DNA of 64,000 bases, taken from positions 21,998 through 85,997 of the forward strand of contig NZ_KB893247.1 of NCBI RefSeq assembly GCF_000374065.1, read 5' to 3'. The notes beneath the pieces are model-generated. The model saw nothing but the letters and a program-made list of their open reading frames with translations. It was not told the origin of the DNA and ran no database searches. A program made the translations under genes and the position numbers. Below are positions 32,925-42,149 of the stretch, piece after piece. How positions within the stretch are numbered: position 1 is the first letter of the stretch; the number at the start of each line of letters is the position of its first letter. This DNA is from Spirosoma luteum DSM 19990. GTDB lineage: Bacteria > Bacteroidota > Bacteroidia > Cytophagales > Spirosomataceae.

Positions 32925-34508
32925 CTATTTCTCTTTCACCCGCTGTAAATCGAGGTCCTGAAAATCGAAACTAAAATCGGTTAGGGGCGAAATGGGCTTC
33001 ATTTTGATAGAAGCCGGTTTCATGTTTTCATTGAGCTGAAACGTGACGTAGGCGTCGGCATCGAAACTCCGGTTGTTCCATTTTACCACAAAGGTATTAT
33101 CCTTGTAGTAGAACAGTTCCCCTGTTAGTTTGGGCGAACGCACCGACTGGAGCCACCATTTGTTATCTTTCTGACTCAGGATTACATCGCCAAACCAGCG
33201 GTCGCGGTAGGTACCGGCATAGGTCGCAAAATCAACTTTTGCAGTGTTATTCTTTTGCTCACTGGTGATACCGGTCCAGATGTCTTTAGTTATTTTGTCG
33301 GCTTCGGCCATGCCTTTCTTTACCCGCTCGTCGTACCTGGCGACCCAGTCTGATGCCGGAATACCCAGATAGCTGTCTTTTATAGTGTTGGTAACCGCGC
33401 TGAAAGCCGCCCCCGACTGCTGATTGGTGAAAACGATAATGCCCAGGTTGAGTTCGGGCAACAGCGTAACCTGCGTTACCATCCCGGCCAGTCCACCCGT
33501 GTGGGTCACCTGTTTGTACCCTTGTACATCCGATAAAAACCAGCCCAGACCGTAGGCGGCAAAGTGGGTGTTGTAAGGCGGAACGGGCGTGGGGCTTACG
33601 GGTAAGATGGTTTGCGGTGCCCACATCTCATTATGAACACCTTCGCTGAACAGTCGCTTCCCCTCACCGTACTTACCGTTATTGAGTTGTGCAATGACCC
33701 ATTTACTCATATCGGCCACGCTGGAGTTGATACCACCCGCCGAATACCCGAACCGGAACATGTCCCGGCTGATGACCTGCACCGTTCCGTTGACTGACGC
33801 GTGGGCATCAATCACGTTGCCTTTGTCGGGCAGCCGGGCGTATGAACCGGCACTGCGATTCATGCCCAGCGGTTTCATGATGCGCTCTTCCACAAACACT
33901 TCCCACGGCTTACCGCTTACCCGTTCCACCACTTCGCCCGCCACCATATACAGCAGGTTGTCGTAGTCGTATTTAGTCCGAAAGCCCGATGTTGGTTTCA
34001 GGTAGCGCAGGTTATGAATAATGTCCTTAATGGTAAAATTACTGGAATCAGGCCAGAACATCAGGTCACCCGCGCCCAGCCCCAGACCACTGCGGTGGGT
34101 AAGCAAATCCCGAATCGTGAATTCTTCGGTCACGTAGCCGTTGTACATCCGAAACTCCGGAATGTAGTCGATCACCTTATCGTCCCAGGTCAGTTTGCCT
34201 TCATCCATCAACATACCGATAGCGGCCGACGTGAAGGCTTTACTGTTGGACGCAATGCCGAAGGCGGTGTTTTCGTCTACTTTTTCCTTCGTTTTCAGCG
34301 AGCGAACACCGTACCCTTTCGCGTGTACTACCTTCCCATCTTTAACAACCGCCACGGCAATACCCGGCACATCAAACGTCGTCAGCGTGCGTTGCACCAG
34401 CGCGTCAATCTGCGGGGACGTAATCACCTGCGCCGTTGCGATTAATGGGCTGGCGGTAATCAGGCAAACCAGTAAGGGGAGAAGAAGGATTAGAGGTTGT
34501 TTTTTCAT
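32925..34508 (-). CDS. serine hydrolase (class C beta-lactamase fold) with DUF3471
   Basis: The gene encodes 527 residues from an ATG at 34508, with signal peptide MKKQPLILLLPLLVCLITA. The beta-lactamase/DD-peptidase fold has SxxK in GIASNSKAFTS (nucleophile Ser), the Tyr motif in DYDNLLYMVAGE, and HTGG in KQVTHTGGLAGM in place of KTG. A C-terminal lipocalin-like DUF3471 domain follows (about 410-527). It may be a periplasmic esterase or peptidase; not a proven resistance enzyme. Confidence 0.88.
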   Translation of the reverse strand: MKKQPLILLLPLLVCLITASPLIATAQVITSPQIDALVQRTLTTFDVPGIAVAVVKDGKVVHAKGYGVRSLKTKEKVDENTAFGIASNSKAFTSAAIGMLMDEGKLTWDDKVIDYIPEFRMYNGYVTEEFTIRDLLTHRSGLGLGAGDLMFWPDSSNFTIKDIIHNLRYLKPTSGFRTKYDYDNLLYMVAGEVVERVSGKPWEVFVEERIMKPLGMNRSAGSYARLPDKGNVIDAHASVNGTVQVISRDMFRFGYSAGGINSSVADMSKWVIAQLNNGKYGEGKRLFSEGVHNEMWAPQTILPVSPTPVPPYNTHFAAYGLGWFLSDVQGYKQVTHTGGLAGMVTQVTLLPELNLGIIVFTNQQSGAAFSAVTNTIKDSYLGIPASDWVARYDERVKKGMAEADKITKDIWTGITSEQKNNTAKVDFATYAGTYRDRWFGDVILSQKDNKWWLQSVRSPKLTGELFYYKDNTFVVKWNNRSFDADAYVTFQLNENMKPASIKMKPISPLTDFSFDFQDLDLQRVKEK

Positions 34509-34571
34509 GATTAACAAAGAGGGAACAGTGAACGGTTGACGTCTACTAGTGAGAAACATTTCCGGATTTAT

Positions 34572-34652
34572 GTGCTTTTGTCATCCCGACGCAGGAGGGA
34601 TCTCAAGCGTCAGGGTAATTAGATACTTCCTGCGTCGGGATGACAAAAGCAC
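34572..34652. repeat. REP-like palindrome (25-bp perfect arms)
   Basis: The arm at 34572-34596 (GTGCTTTTGTCATCCCGACG and five more bases) is exactly complementary to 34628-34652, with a 31-base spacer that includes GGGATCTCAAG. The core TCATCCCGACG-x-AGGAGGGATCT resembles dispersed palindromes common in Bacteroidota genomes. It lies between two co-directional minus-strand genes and may also attenuate transcription. Confidence 0.75.
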
Positions 34653-34673
34653 GCTTATTTACAGCTTTAGTAC

Positions 34674-36947
34674 TTACTTAGCCGATACCTGCCCCGTAAT
34701 GGCAGCGGCTTTGTCGACCTGGTCGGTGAAGCGGTTGAGGGTAGCAGTAGTTGACCGGATTTGCTCGTCGGCTTCCGCCCATTTGCGCTCTTCGATTGCC
34801 TCCCGGATGCCGGGCAGGGTTTTTACGCCGTAGCCGGTATAAAAACCGGGGGCGTAAATCTGGTGTTTAAACCACGGCCGGCGGGGTAAGCCTTCTTCGC
34901 TCAGGAGGTAACGCTCTGTTTGGTACAAAAGCTGGTTCAGTTCCAGCTTCTGCGCGTTGGAGAGTGAAGATTCTTTTTTGCTGCCCTTATCGTATTCGCG
35001 GGCGCTCTTTTCCAGCCGGAGCAGGGCGTTTTCGAGCGGAGAAAAGTTCAGGTAAGGAACGGGTTCTTTACGGGTTGGGGACAGCATGGTTTCCTTCGGG
35101 TCGGCCACGGCGTCGTACCGCTTATCCTGAATGAGCTGGTTCTGTCGGTCGGTTTCTGCCCGCATCGTTTCGGCCAGTTTTTTTACTTCACTGCCGTACC
35201 GGGCCACCGTATTCGAGAAACTCTGGAACGAAAAGGGCAACACATCGGCATTGGCCAGTCGCAGGACACAGCGTCCCATCGTTTTTGCCAGCGCAACGCC
35301 ATAGGCAAAGTCGGTATCTTTAAACTTAACATAGTCTTCGTAGGAGTCATACACGGAATGGTAGTCGCCACCTGCGTCCTCACCGCCAAAGCCAACATTC
35401 ATGGCCGCAATGCCCGCGTGCTGCAAAAAGGAGGTGTAGTCGGAGCCGGACCCCAGGGCTTCAATACGCATGTCGTTCCCCGCCTGGGCTTCCTGCCGGG
35501 CCTCGGGAGAACCGTTCACCAGATTGGCCGCCCGGCGACGTTCCAGGATTGAGATACCTTTTTCGGGGTCGGTCACGTCGCGGGCTACCTGATTAAAAAA
35601 GGGCTCCAGCGTGTGCGAGCCGCCCGCCCCCAGAAAGCCCCGCCCGTTGCCGTCGGTGTTCAGGTAAGCCACCACATTTTTTTTCAGCAACTCCTCATTG
35701 GTTTCAACCCATTCGGTCGAGCCCAGCAGGCCCGGCTCTTCGCCATCCCAGGCCGCAAAAACGATTGTGCGCTTTGGTTTCCAGCCCGTTTTGGCCAGTT
35801 CGCTCAGGGCGCGGGCTTCTTCCAGCACCGCCACCATGCCGCTAACTGGATCGGCAGCCCCGTTTACCCAGGCATCGTGGTGGTTGCCGCGCATAATCCA
35901 CTGATCAGGAAATTCGCTCCCTTTCATGGTAGCAATGATGTTATAGACCGGTTCGGTTTTCCAGTCGAAGGTGAGTTTCAGGTGTACTTTCGCCGGACCC
36001 GGACCCAGCCGGTAAGCGATGGGCAGGCCACCCCGCCAGGCTGTGGGAGCCATCGGGCCACCCATAGCTTTAAGCAGGGGCAGCGCATCGGCGTAGGAAA
36101 TGGGTTGCACCGGTATTTTCATGATGGTCGGAGCCGATTTGTAATCCAGCCGCTTTGCGTCCTTCGTGGCACCGTAGCCGGGTGTGAGCGGATCGCCGGG
36201 GGCCACGGGCATATCCAGCACGGAGCCCCGCTGCACCATCGTTTCATTTTTAAACGGGCCTTTGGGGTACACATCGCCCTGTGCGTAGCCATCGTCTTTG
36301 GGGTCGGAATAGATAAGGCACCCGATAGCTCCTTTTTCGGCGGCTACTTTGGGTTTGATACCCCGCCAGGAACCCCCGTATTTGGCAATGACGATTTTCC
36401 CCTTTACGTCGATGCCCCGCCGTTCCAGTTCGTCGTAATCGCCGGGGACGCCGTAGTTGACAAAGACCAGTTCGGCGGTAACGTCGCCATCCGCCGAGAA
36501 GCAATTATAAGTAGGAAGCTGCTCGCGGGTCTGCTTCGAAACGGGGTCTTCCTTTACGGGTGCTTCAACCAGACCGGCTTTGTAGGTAGCTGGACTCACC
36601 AGTTCCAGGACCCGGATTTTGGGCGTGGGAAACAGCACGTACGACGTGTCGATACGGGTGTCGTAGCCCCAGGATTTGAACAGGGAGGCCATGAAGCGAG
36701 CGTTCTCCCGGTCGTATGGGGAGCCAACGTGGTGGGGCTGCGCGGCCAGTTTTTTCATCCATTCGCGCAGGTTATCGGCCTTTAGCTGGGCGTCGAACTG
36801 ACTCTCCAGCGTGTATTCAGCCGAAGCCTGAGCGGGCGCGAAGCCCAGCAGCGGTTTTGTTAGAGCGGGGGCCTGTGCCGGGCTGTAGTGACTGAGCAGC
36901 AGACCGGCCAGCAGAAAGAGAGACTGTCTTGTGGAGCGAAGGAGCAT
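34674..36947 (-). CDS. M28 zinc peptidase, glutamate carboxypeptidase II-like
   Basis: The gene encodes 757 residues from an ATG at 36947 with a signal peptide ending near SPAQA. Order: N-terminal region, PA domain (GVPGDYDELERRGIDVKGKI, GAIGCLIYSDPKDDG), M28 catalytic domain, transferrin-receptor-like dimerisation domain. Co-catalytic zinc ligands are visible as NHHDAWVNGAADP (His, Asp), WDGEEPGLLGSTEW (Glu-Glu), YLNTDG (Asp) and GGDYHSVYDSY (His). It would release C-terminal residues from peptides in the periplasm. The start is 36 bp upstream of the GNAT stop at 36983. Confidence 0.92.
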   Translation of the reverse strand: MLLRSTRQSLFLLAGLLLSHYSPAQAPALTKPLLGFAPAQASAEYTLESQFDAQLKADNLREWMKKLAAQPHHVGSPYDRENARFMASLFKSWGYDTRIDTSYVLFPTPKIRVLELVSPATYKAGLVEAPVKEDPVSKQTREQLPTYNCFSADGDVTAELVFVNYGVPGDYDELERRGIDVKGKIVIAKYGGSWRGIKPKVAAEKGAIGCLIYSDPKDDGYAQGDVYPKGPFKNETMVQRGSVLDMPVAPGDPLTPGYGATKDAKRLDYKSAPTIMKIPVQPISYADALPLLKAMGGPMAPTAWRGGLPIAYRLGPGPAKVHLKLTFDWKTEPVYNIIATMKGSEFPDQWIMRGNHHDAWVNGAADPVSGMVAVLEEARALSELAKTGWKPKRTIVFAAWDGEEPGLLGSTEWVETNEELLKKNVVAYLNTDGNGRGFLGAGGSHTLEPFFNQVARDVTDPEKGISILERRRAANLVNGSPEARQEAQAGNDMRIEALGSGSDYTSFLQHAGIAAMNVGFGGEDAGGDYHSVYDSYEDYVKFKDTDFAYGVALAKTMGRCVLRLANADVLPFSFQSFSNTVARYGSEVKKLAETMRAETDRQNQLIQDKRYDAVADPKETMLSPTRKEPVPYLNFSPLENALLRLEKSAREYDKGSKKESSLSNAQKLELNQLLYQTERYLLSEEGLPRRPWFKHQIYAPGFYTGYGVKTLPGIREAIEERKWAEADEQIRSTTATLNRFTDQVDKAAAITGQVSAK

Positions 36948-36982
36948 AGTTGTCAGGTTGTTTGAATGGTTGAAAAAGCTAC

Positions 36983-37474
36983 TTAAAATTCGAGCAAATA
37001 ATATTGACACCGGAATGATTGACCAAATTCCTGAATGTCCCGCTGGTAGGTTGGGGTGAAGCCGTAGCGTTCGTAATACTGCATGAGTTTGGGGCGGATC
37101 GCATCCGTTTCAAGCTGGAGTTGAGTAATACCCCGTTGTCGGCATTCGTTCCGGCAAAAATCAATGATGGTACTAAACAGATTTTGTTTGGCAAAGGACC
37201 GTCGAATGGCCAATTTGTGAATAAACCCAGACGTATTGGCCGGAACGTCGGGCCAGAAAAGCGGGTCTTCCCATTGTAGAATAACCGTGGCCGCTGGTAC
37301 AGCATCGACGTACAGAACGTAGCAATTGCCCTGCGTGTGGGTATCAATCAGGTTATCGGCCGTGAGGGTGTCCAGGTTCCACAGCGTTTGGCTGGTGTCC
37401 ACAAGCCACTGACCTACTTCGCGCACGATAGCTAAAAATTCATCAGGCTGGTCATTACGAAACGAAAAAGGCAT
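36983..37474 (-). CDS. GNAT-family N-acetyltransferase
   Basis: This 163-residue protein has the GNAT core. Motif A resembles IHKLAIRRSFAKQNLFSTII, with the acetyl-CoA pyrophosphate loop changed from Q/RxxGxG/A to RRSFAKQ. The C-terminal motif B is KLMQYYERYGFTP. Substrate is unknown. It probably forms one transcript with the M28 peptidase and serine hydrolase downstream. Confidence 0.8.
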   Translation of the reverse strand: MPFSFRNDQPDEFLAIVREVGQWLVDTSQTLWNLDTLTADNLIDTHTQGNCYVLYVDAVPAATVILQWEDPLFWPDVPANTSGFIHKLAIRRSFAKQNLFSTIIDFCRNECRQRGITQLQLETDAIRPKLMQYYERYGFTPTYQRDIQEFGQSFRCQYYLLEF

Positions 37475-37562
37475 ATGACTGGCGTAGGGGTGGTTGGGAA
37501 ATCAGGGTAATATACGAACCAGGTTCTGGCAACATTTGGTCCGGCTCCCAAGTTAAGCACCT

Positions 37563-38051
37563 ATGACGAAAACTAACAGAACAATCCTGCAATCGCTGGG
37601 CAGTGGGTTAATTGGTGCCACCGCGCTTACCGTACTCCACGAAACCGCCCGTCGGTTTATTTCCGATGCGCCCCGGGCCGATATTCTGGGCATGCGTGCC
37701 ATCTCGAAGGTGATGGAAAGTGCTGACGAAAAACCCCCCGCCGACGATGAGCTGCACACCTGGGCGCTGGGGGGTGATCTACTATCGAATACGCTCTACT
37801 ACAGCATGATCGGGTTTGCCAAACCCAAACATGCGCTGCTGGCCGGTACGGCTCTGGGGCTGGCTGCTGGGCTGGGTGCGGTTGGCTTACCCGGCCCGAT
37901 GGGGCTGGGAACGGCGCCTACCCGCCGAACGGAGGCTACGACGGTCATGACCGTTGGCTGGTATTTGGTGGGTGGCCTGGTAACGGCAGTTGCGTTTAAG
38001 GCACTGAAGAAGAAGCGGCTGCTTAAGGCATTTCCTTTTTTGAAAAAGTAA
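37563..38051 (+). CDS. hypothetical small membrane protein
   Basis: This 162-residue protein has two Gly/Ala-rich hydrophobic stretches (HALLAGTALGLAAGLGAVGL and VGWYLVGGLVTAVAFKAL), an N-terminal SLGSGLIGATALTVLHE segment and a basic C-terminus (KKKRLLKAFPFLKK). No family recognised. Membrane association is the only safe prediction. Confidence 0.65.
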   Translation: MTKTNRTILQSLGSGLIGATALTVLHETARRFISDAPRADILGMRAISKVMESADEKPPADDELHTWALGGDLLSNTLYYSMIGFAKPKHALLAGTALGLAAGLGAVGLPGPMGLGTAPTRRTEATTVMTVGWYLVGGLVTAVAFKALKKKRLLKAFPFLKK

Positions 38052-38136
38052 AACAGCTGTTTTTCAATACCATTCAAAACCAGCACGAGCGTCTGTCGGC
38101 TTCAAACCTGATACTAACCGGCAGACAGTGTACCGT

Positions 38137-39105
38137 ATGAAAGTCATTCAATTTACCCAAACCGGCGGGCCGGACGTGCTCACCCTCACCGATCTGCCAA
38201 CGCCATCGCCCAAAGCGGGCGACGTGCTGGTGCGGCATACCGCCATCGGCATCAATTACATTGACACGTACCACCGCACCGGCCTGTATCCAGTTCCATT
38301 GCCCTACGTGCCAGGTTCGGAAGGAGCGGGGGTGATTGAAAAACTGGGGGAGGGAGTAACGGACCTGACGGTTGGGCAGCGCGTAGCCTATGTCATGCAG
38401 CCCGGTGCCTATGCCGAATACAGCAGCGTTCCGGCTGATAAACTAGTGTTAATCCCGGATGGTATGACCGATCAGCAGGCGGCCGCCGTCCTGTTGCAGG
38501 GCATGACTGCCCATTATCTGGCGTTTACCACGTATCCAATTCGCCCCGGCGATACGGTACTGATTCATGCCGGAGCTGGTGGCGTTGGCTTGTTGCTGAC
38601 CCAGATAGCCCGAATGCGGGGTGCGCGGGTTATTACCACGGTATCGATAGAAGAAAAAGCGCAGTTATCCCGCGAAAACGGAGCCGACGAGGTGATTTTG
38701 TACACCCAAACGGATTTTGCCGACGAAGTGAAGAGACTGACTGGTGGCCAGGGGGTTCATGCCGTGTACGATTCTGTGGGGAAGACTACGTTTGAGGGAA
38801 GCCTGAATTGCCTGAAACCCGTTGGGATGATGGTATCCTTCGGCAATGCGAGTGGGGCCGTACCGCCGTTTGCTCCGGCTTTGCTGGCCAGTAAAGGGTC
38901 GCTTATGTTTACCCGTCCGTCGCTGGCGCACTACATCCTGACTCGTTCAGCGTTACTGGAACGGGCCACTACGCTATTCAACTGGGTGGTTGAGGGCAAG
39001 CTGACTGTACATATTCAGCCTACCTATGCCCTGGCCGATGCCGCACAGGCCCACCGCGACCTTGAAGCACGGAAAACAACCGGAAAACTACTGCTGATAC
39101 CCTGA
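38137..39105 (+). CDS. quinone oxidoreductase (zeta-crystallin type MDR)
   Basis: The gene encodes 322 residues from an ATG at 38137 (MKVIQFTQTGGPDVL). It is a zinc-free medium-chain reductase: GINYIDTYHRTGLYPVPLPY, PGSEGAGVI, and the NADPH motif IHAGAGGVGLLLTQIA. It would reduce quinones or enones with NADPH in the cytosol. The annotated family gene is qorA, but the substrate here is untested. Confidence 0.9.
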   Translation: MKVIQFTQTGGPDVLTLTDLPTPSPKAGDVLVRHTAIGINYIDTYHRTGLYPVPLPYVPGSEGAGVIEKLGEGVTDLTVGQRVAYVMQPGAYAEYSSVPADKLVLIPDGMTDQQAAAVLLQGMTAHYLAFTTYPIRPGDTVLIHAGAGGVGLLLTQIARMRGARVITTVSIEEKAQLSRENGADEVILYTQTDFADEVKRLTGGQGVHAVYDSVGKTTFEGSLNCLKPVGMMVSFGNASGAVPPFAPALLASKGSLMFTRPSLAHYILTRSALLERATTLFNWVVEGKLTVHIQPTYALADAAQAHRDLEARKTTGKLLLIP

Positions 39106-39216
39106 GTAAAGATGTTTGTAGCCTACCTGAAATAGTCGTTCGATGGGTTTCTTTTCGGGAGGACAACGACCCCGAAGATATTGTTTACGCTCCCAGTACG
39201 TCGCCACCCGGTTGTG

Positions 39217-39432
39217 TTACCCTTCATAGTCCGGAGAGATGGGTGAGCGCCTGAATTCATTGGGCGTAATGCCCACGTATTTTTTGAAAAACTGACTAAA
39301 ATCAGGCTGGTCGGCGAAGCCAATAAGCTGGCTGATTTCCTGCAACGTCCGGGCGGTTTGAAGCAGCAGCGCTTTACTTTCTTCCAGCAAGCGATTTTTG
39401 ATGACTGTGCTGATGGGTTGCTCGGTAACCAT
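39217..39432 (-). pseudogene. fragment of an AraC-family regulator (second HTH)
   Basis: The 71 residues include IKNRLLEESKALLLQTARTL, EISQLIGFADQPDFSQFF and KKYVGITPNEFRR. This is the C-terminal half of an AraC/XylS DNA-binding domain. The sensor domain and first HTH helix are missing, so it is most likely a truncated relic of a second regulator beside the intact AraC gene. Confidence 0.75.
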
Positions 39433-39555
39433 CTAGTTCCTTCGTCACAAAAACTCCTTACACAAAACGGGGAAGAAATTATGGATTGTCGTCAACCGGG
39501 CATATAGTGAAGTAATGAGACTTCCCCTTACGCGTAACTATCGCCGGTAAAAGGC

Positions 39556-40443
39556 TTAGTTCATCAGGCGGTATTCACTGGGTGACACACCCACTTTTTG
39601 CTTGAAGAACCGGGTAAAATGCTGCGAATATTTAAAGCCCATTTCATAAGAAATTTCACTGATGGACTTAGAGGTATCAAAGATGCGTTCTTTGGCTAGA
39701 TCAATCAGACGAAGCTGGATGTATTCCAGCGCCGATTTGCCGGTTTCTTTCTTGATTAAATCGCCAAAGTAGTTGGCTGACAGGTGCAATTCACCGGCGA
39801 AGCGGGCTACCGTTGGAACACCATCGGTTTTCAGCTTATCTCCTGCCAAATACTCATTTAGTTTCTGCTCAAACTGCTCAATAATACCGTGGTTGGCATG
39901 CTCACGGGTGATAAACTGACGGTCGTAGAAACGTAAACAATATTTCAGCAGCAATTCAAGATTGGCTACAATCAACTTCTTGCTATGCCGATCAATATTT
40001 TGAGAAACTTCGGTGGCAATATTCGCAAAACAGACATCCACAAGGTCTCTTTCTTTTTCTGAAAGATGCAGGGCTTCGTTGGATTGATAGCTGAAAAACG
40101 AATAGTCGTGAACTTGTTTGCCTAAGCTAGTGCCTTTTATAATGTCGGAATGAAAGATGAGGGCTTTGCCAAAGGGTTGATGGATTTCCCCTTCCGGTTC
40201 GCTTGTGATAATCTGCCCAGGTCCAAAAAAGACGACAGTGCCCTCGGCATAATCATAGTATTTGTTACCGTATCGCAGATCACCACAGTGGGTCTCCTTG
40301 ATAATAATGGCATAAAAGTCCAGCGTAAACTTCGTTCTTTCCAACGGGGCGGATTTATTTAAATCAACCAGACTGATGAGCGGGTGCTGCGTCTTGTTGT
40401 TATGCCTATCGCAGAACTTTTTTATGGTATCGTAGACGATCAT
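39556..40443 (-). CDS. AraC-family transcriptional regulator
   Basis: This 295-residue regulator has an N-terminal cupin-like sensor region (about 40-150) and a C-terminal double HTH (about 200-295: TVARFAGELHLSANYFGDLI, SISEISYEMGFKYSQHFTRF, FKQKVGVSPSEYR). It is divergent from the redox island that starts at 40601, so it probably activates those genes in response to an aldehyde or related small molecule. The inducer is inference. Confidence 0.9.
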   Translation of the reverse strand: MIVYDTIKKFCDRHNNKTQHPLISLVDLNKSAPLERTKFTLDFYAIIIKETHCGDLRYGNKYYDYAEGTVVFFGPGQIITSEPEGEIHQPFGKALIFHSDIIKGTSLGKQVHDYSFFSYQSNEALHLSEKERDLVDVCFANIATEVSQNIDRHSKKLIVANLELLLKYCLRFYDRQFITREHANHGIIEQFEQKLNEYLAGDKLKTDGVPTVARFAGELHLSANYFGDLIKKETGKSALEYIQLRLIDLAKERIFDTSKSISEISYEMGFKYSQHFTRFFKQKVGVSPSEYRLMN

Positions 40444-40554
40444 CGACTTGTTTTTAGGTCAAAGCTATAGACGAAAACAGTGGGTCACCACGGAAACAGT
40501 GAAAGTGGTAAGTAAAACCGTAAAATGTATAAAAGTAAGTCTATAGATGCCAGG

Positions 40555-40562
40555 TAATTTTG
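40555..40562 (+). promoter_or_regulatory. -7 box before the cyclophilin-like lipoprotein gene
   Basis: TAATTTTG matches the Bacteroidetes consensus TAnnTTTG exactly, 38 bp before the ATG at 40601. No clear -33 TTTG is present, which fits an activator-dependent (AraC) promoter. Confidence 0.5.
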
Positions 40563-40600
40563 CAGTGGATTTACTTGGCCACCCCTATAATCGTCTGTAA

Positions 40601-41068
40601 ATGAAGATCCTCGTTCTATTTTTCTTTCCACTCCTGCTACTCATCGGTGGTATGGCCTGCAAAACGGATGATGGCCTGGTTTCCGTGCAATCCGGCACTG
40701 AAAACAACGATCCGAATATAATGCGCAATCAATTAAAAATTACCATTGGCACCCGTACGTTCAGGGCAACGCTCGGCAGCAATGCCGCTATAACCGCATT
40801 CAAAGCCCGGCTACCCCTGACTATCTCCATGAAGGAGTTGAACGGGAATGAGAAGTTTACGGACCTGACCAACGACTTGCCCACAAACGCCACGAAACCC
40901 GGTATCATTCAAACGGGCGATTTGATGCTCTACGGCAGCAACACGCTGGTGCTTTTTTATGAATCGTTTCAGACATCATACAATTATACAAAACTGGGGC
41001 GTATTGATAACCCCGCGGCACTGGCTGCCGCCGTGGGCACCGGAAGCGTTACGGTTACTTTTGAATAA
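40601..41068 (+). CDS. cyclophilin-like fold lipoprotein
   Basis: This 155-residue protein has a lipoprotein signal (LLLLIGGMAC, Cys20). The mature part is the bacterial cyclophilin-like domain: LKITIGTRTFRATLGSNAA, TAFKARLPLTISMKELNG, GDLMLYGSNTLVLFYESF, and GRIDNPAALAAAVGTGSVTV. These small beta-barrels are not proven prolyl isomerases and often sit beside oxidoreductase genes. A second intact copy is at 47943 and a broken one at 41142. Confidence 0.85.
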   Translation: MKILVLFFFPLLLLIGGMACKTDDGLVSVQSGTENNDPNIMRNQLKITIGTRTFRATLGSNAAITAFKARLPLTISMKELNGNEKFTDLTNDLPTNATKPGIIQTGDLMLYGSNTLVLFYESFQTSYNYTKLGRIDNPAALAAAVGTGSVTVTFE

Positions 41069-41141
41069 GTCTGCTCAAAAAGAAAAGGCAGCCACCTATG
41101 GTTCAGCAAATGGAATTAAATAAAACATAAAAAGGAAGTGC

Positions 41142-41457
41142 ATGAAATTAAAAATAACCATCGGTCAAACTGTGCTAACAGCTACGATGTATGATAATCC
41201 AACTGCTGCCGATTTTATTGCACTGTTGCCTTTGACCCTTACCCTTCAGGATTATGCGGCCGACAAAAGATGCACCTGCAGGATATAAGCCATCAGTTGG
41301 GGATATAACCTTTTATGCACCTTGGGGTAACCTTGCCATCTTTTATAAAGGCTTCAGTTATTCAAATGGTTTGATTGTTATGGGCAAGATAGATTGAGAT
41401 ATGCGTGTTTTAAAACAGTCTGGATCGGTTCAGGCTACTATTGAGCTTATTGGTTAA
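41142..41457 (+). pseudogene. broken cyclophilin-like gene
   Basis: From ATG 41142 the frame reads MKLKITIGQTVLTATMYDNP and LTLTLQDYAADK, then shifts near 41270. The continuation in another frame is AGYKPSVGDITFYAPWGNLA, FYKGFSYSNGLIVMGKID, an in-frame TGA, then RVLKQSGSVQATIELIG and a stop at 41455. One frameshift and one internal stop thus disable a homologue of the 40601 gene without a lipoprotein leader. Confidence 0.8.
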
Positions 41458-41471
41458 CCTAACTTAATAAA

Positions 41472-41969
41472 ATGAAACTCATTATGACAAAGATAAAAAT
41501 GTTGTCAGCGAGCATTTGCCTGCTTCTGTTGACTGTCGGTTGTAGTCAGAAAGCTGCTGATAATAAAAGCAGTAATCAAGTAGAGGCTATTTTTCCTAAA
41601 GGGGAATTAGGACCGGCCCAAAACTTCACCGGTAAGGCATGGGCCTACAGTTTGGTTGCCAATGATAGTACGTACAATACGCTGGTGGGCAACGTCTATT
41701 TTGAGCCGGGTGCCCGAAGCAACTGGCACATTCATCCGGCCGGACAGATGCTGCTCATTACCGATGGCGTGGGCTACCACCAGATAAAAGGCCAGCCCCG
41801 GCAAACGATCAGGAAAGGCGATGTAGTAAAGTGCCCGCCCAACGTCATGCACTGGCACGGTGCCAGCCCTGATACTGGTATGCAGCAGATCTATATCCTG
41901 CCCAATACGGAAAAAGGAATTGTGAAATGGCTGCACCCGGTCTCGGATGAGGAATATGGGGCTAAGTGA
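41472..41969 (+). CDS. cupin-domain lipoprotein
   Basis: This 165-residue protein has a lipoprotein signal (LLLLTVGC, Cys24). The cupin core is FEPGARSNWHIHPAGQMLLI (H86, H88, Q92) with later ligand His in NVMHWHGASP, the metal site of small (R)-mandelonitrile-lyase- or CMD-associated cupins. The end KWLHPVSDEEY is shared with the cupin at 54339. An alternative start is ATG 41484. A near-identical stretch is duplicated at 46101-46405. Confidence 0.85.
   Translation: MKLIMTKIKMLSASICLLLLTVGCSQKAADNKSSNQVEAIFPKGELGPAQNFTGKAWAYSLVANDSTYNTLVGNVYFEPGARSNWHIHPAGQMLLITDGVGYHQIKGQPRQTIRKGDVVKCPPNVMHWHGASPDTGMQQIYILPNTEKGIVKWLHPVSDEEYGAK
41668..41955. repeat. direct repeat, copy 1 (inside the cupin gene)
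   Basis: These 288 bp recur, with only scattered substitutions plus one 16-bp insertion, at 46101-46405. The two copies flank the first molybdenum hydroxylase operon in direct orientation, so recombination between them could delete it. Confidence 0.85.
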
Positions 41970-42149
41970 GTCACAATCTAAAATTAGATGGTACAACATG
42001 ATGGAAAGTAATATCAAGGGTCACCTGTCGCTTTGGCATAATGGCCTCAAGCCGTAAATACTGATCTAGGTACGCCCTCAGTAACACTACCTAGTACACT
42101 GATTTATATAGCGAAGTGGATATTGATTAACCCCATAAATCGGAATACG

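Noticed and set aside
35613-36785. 390-codon plus-strand open frame opposite the M28 peptidase gene
   Set aside because: It is wholly antisense to a strongly supported gene, is rich in His/Gly/Phe as expected of a mirror frame, and shows no family motif.
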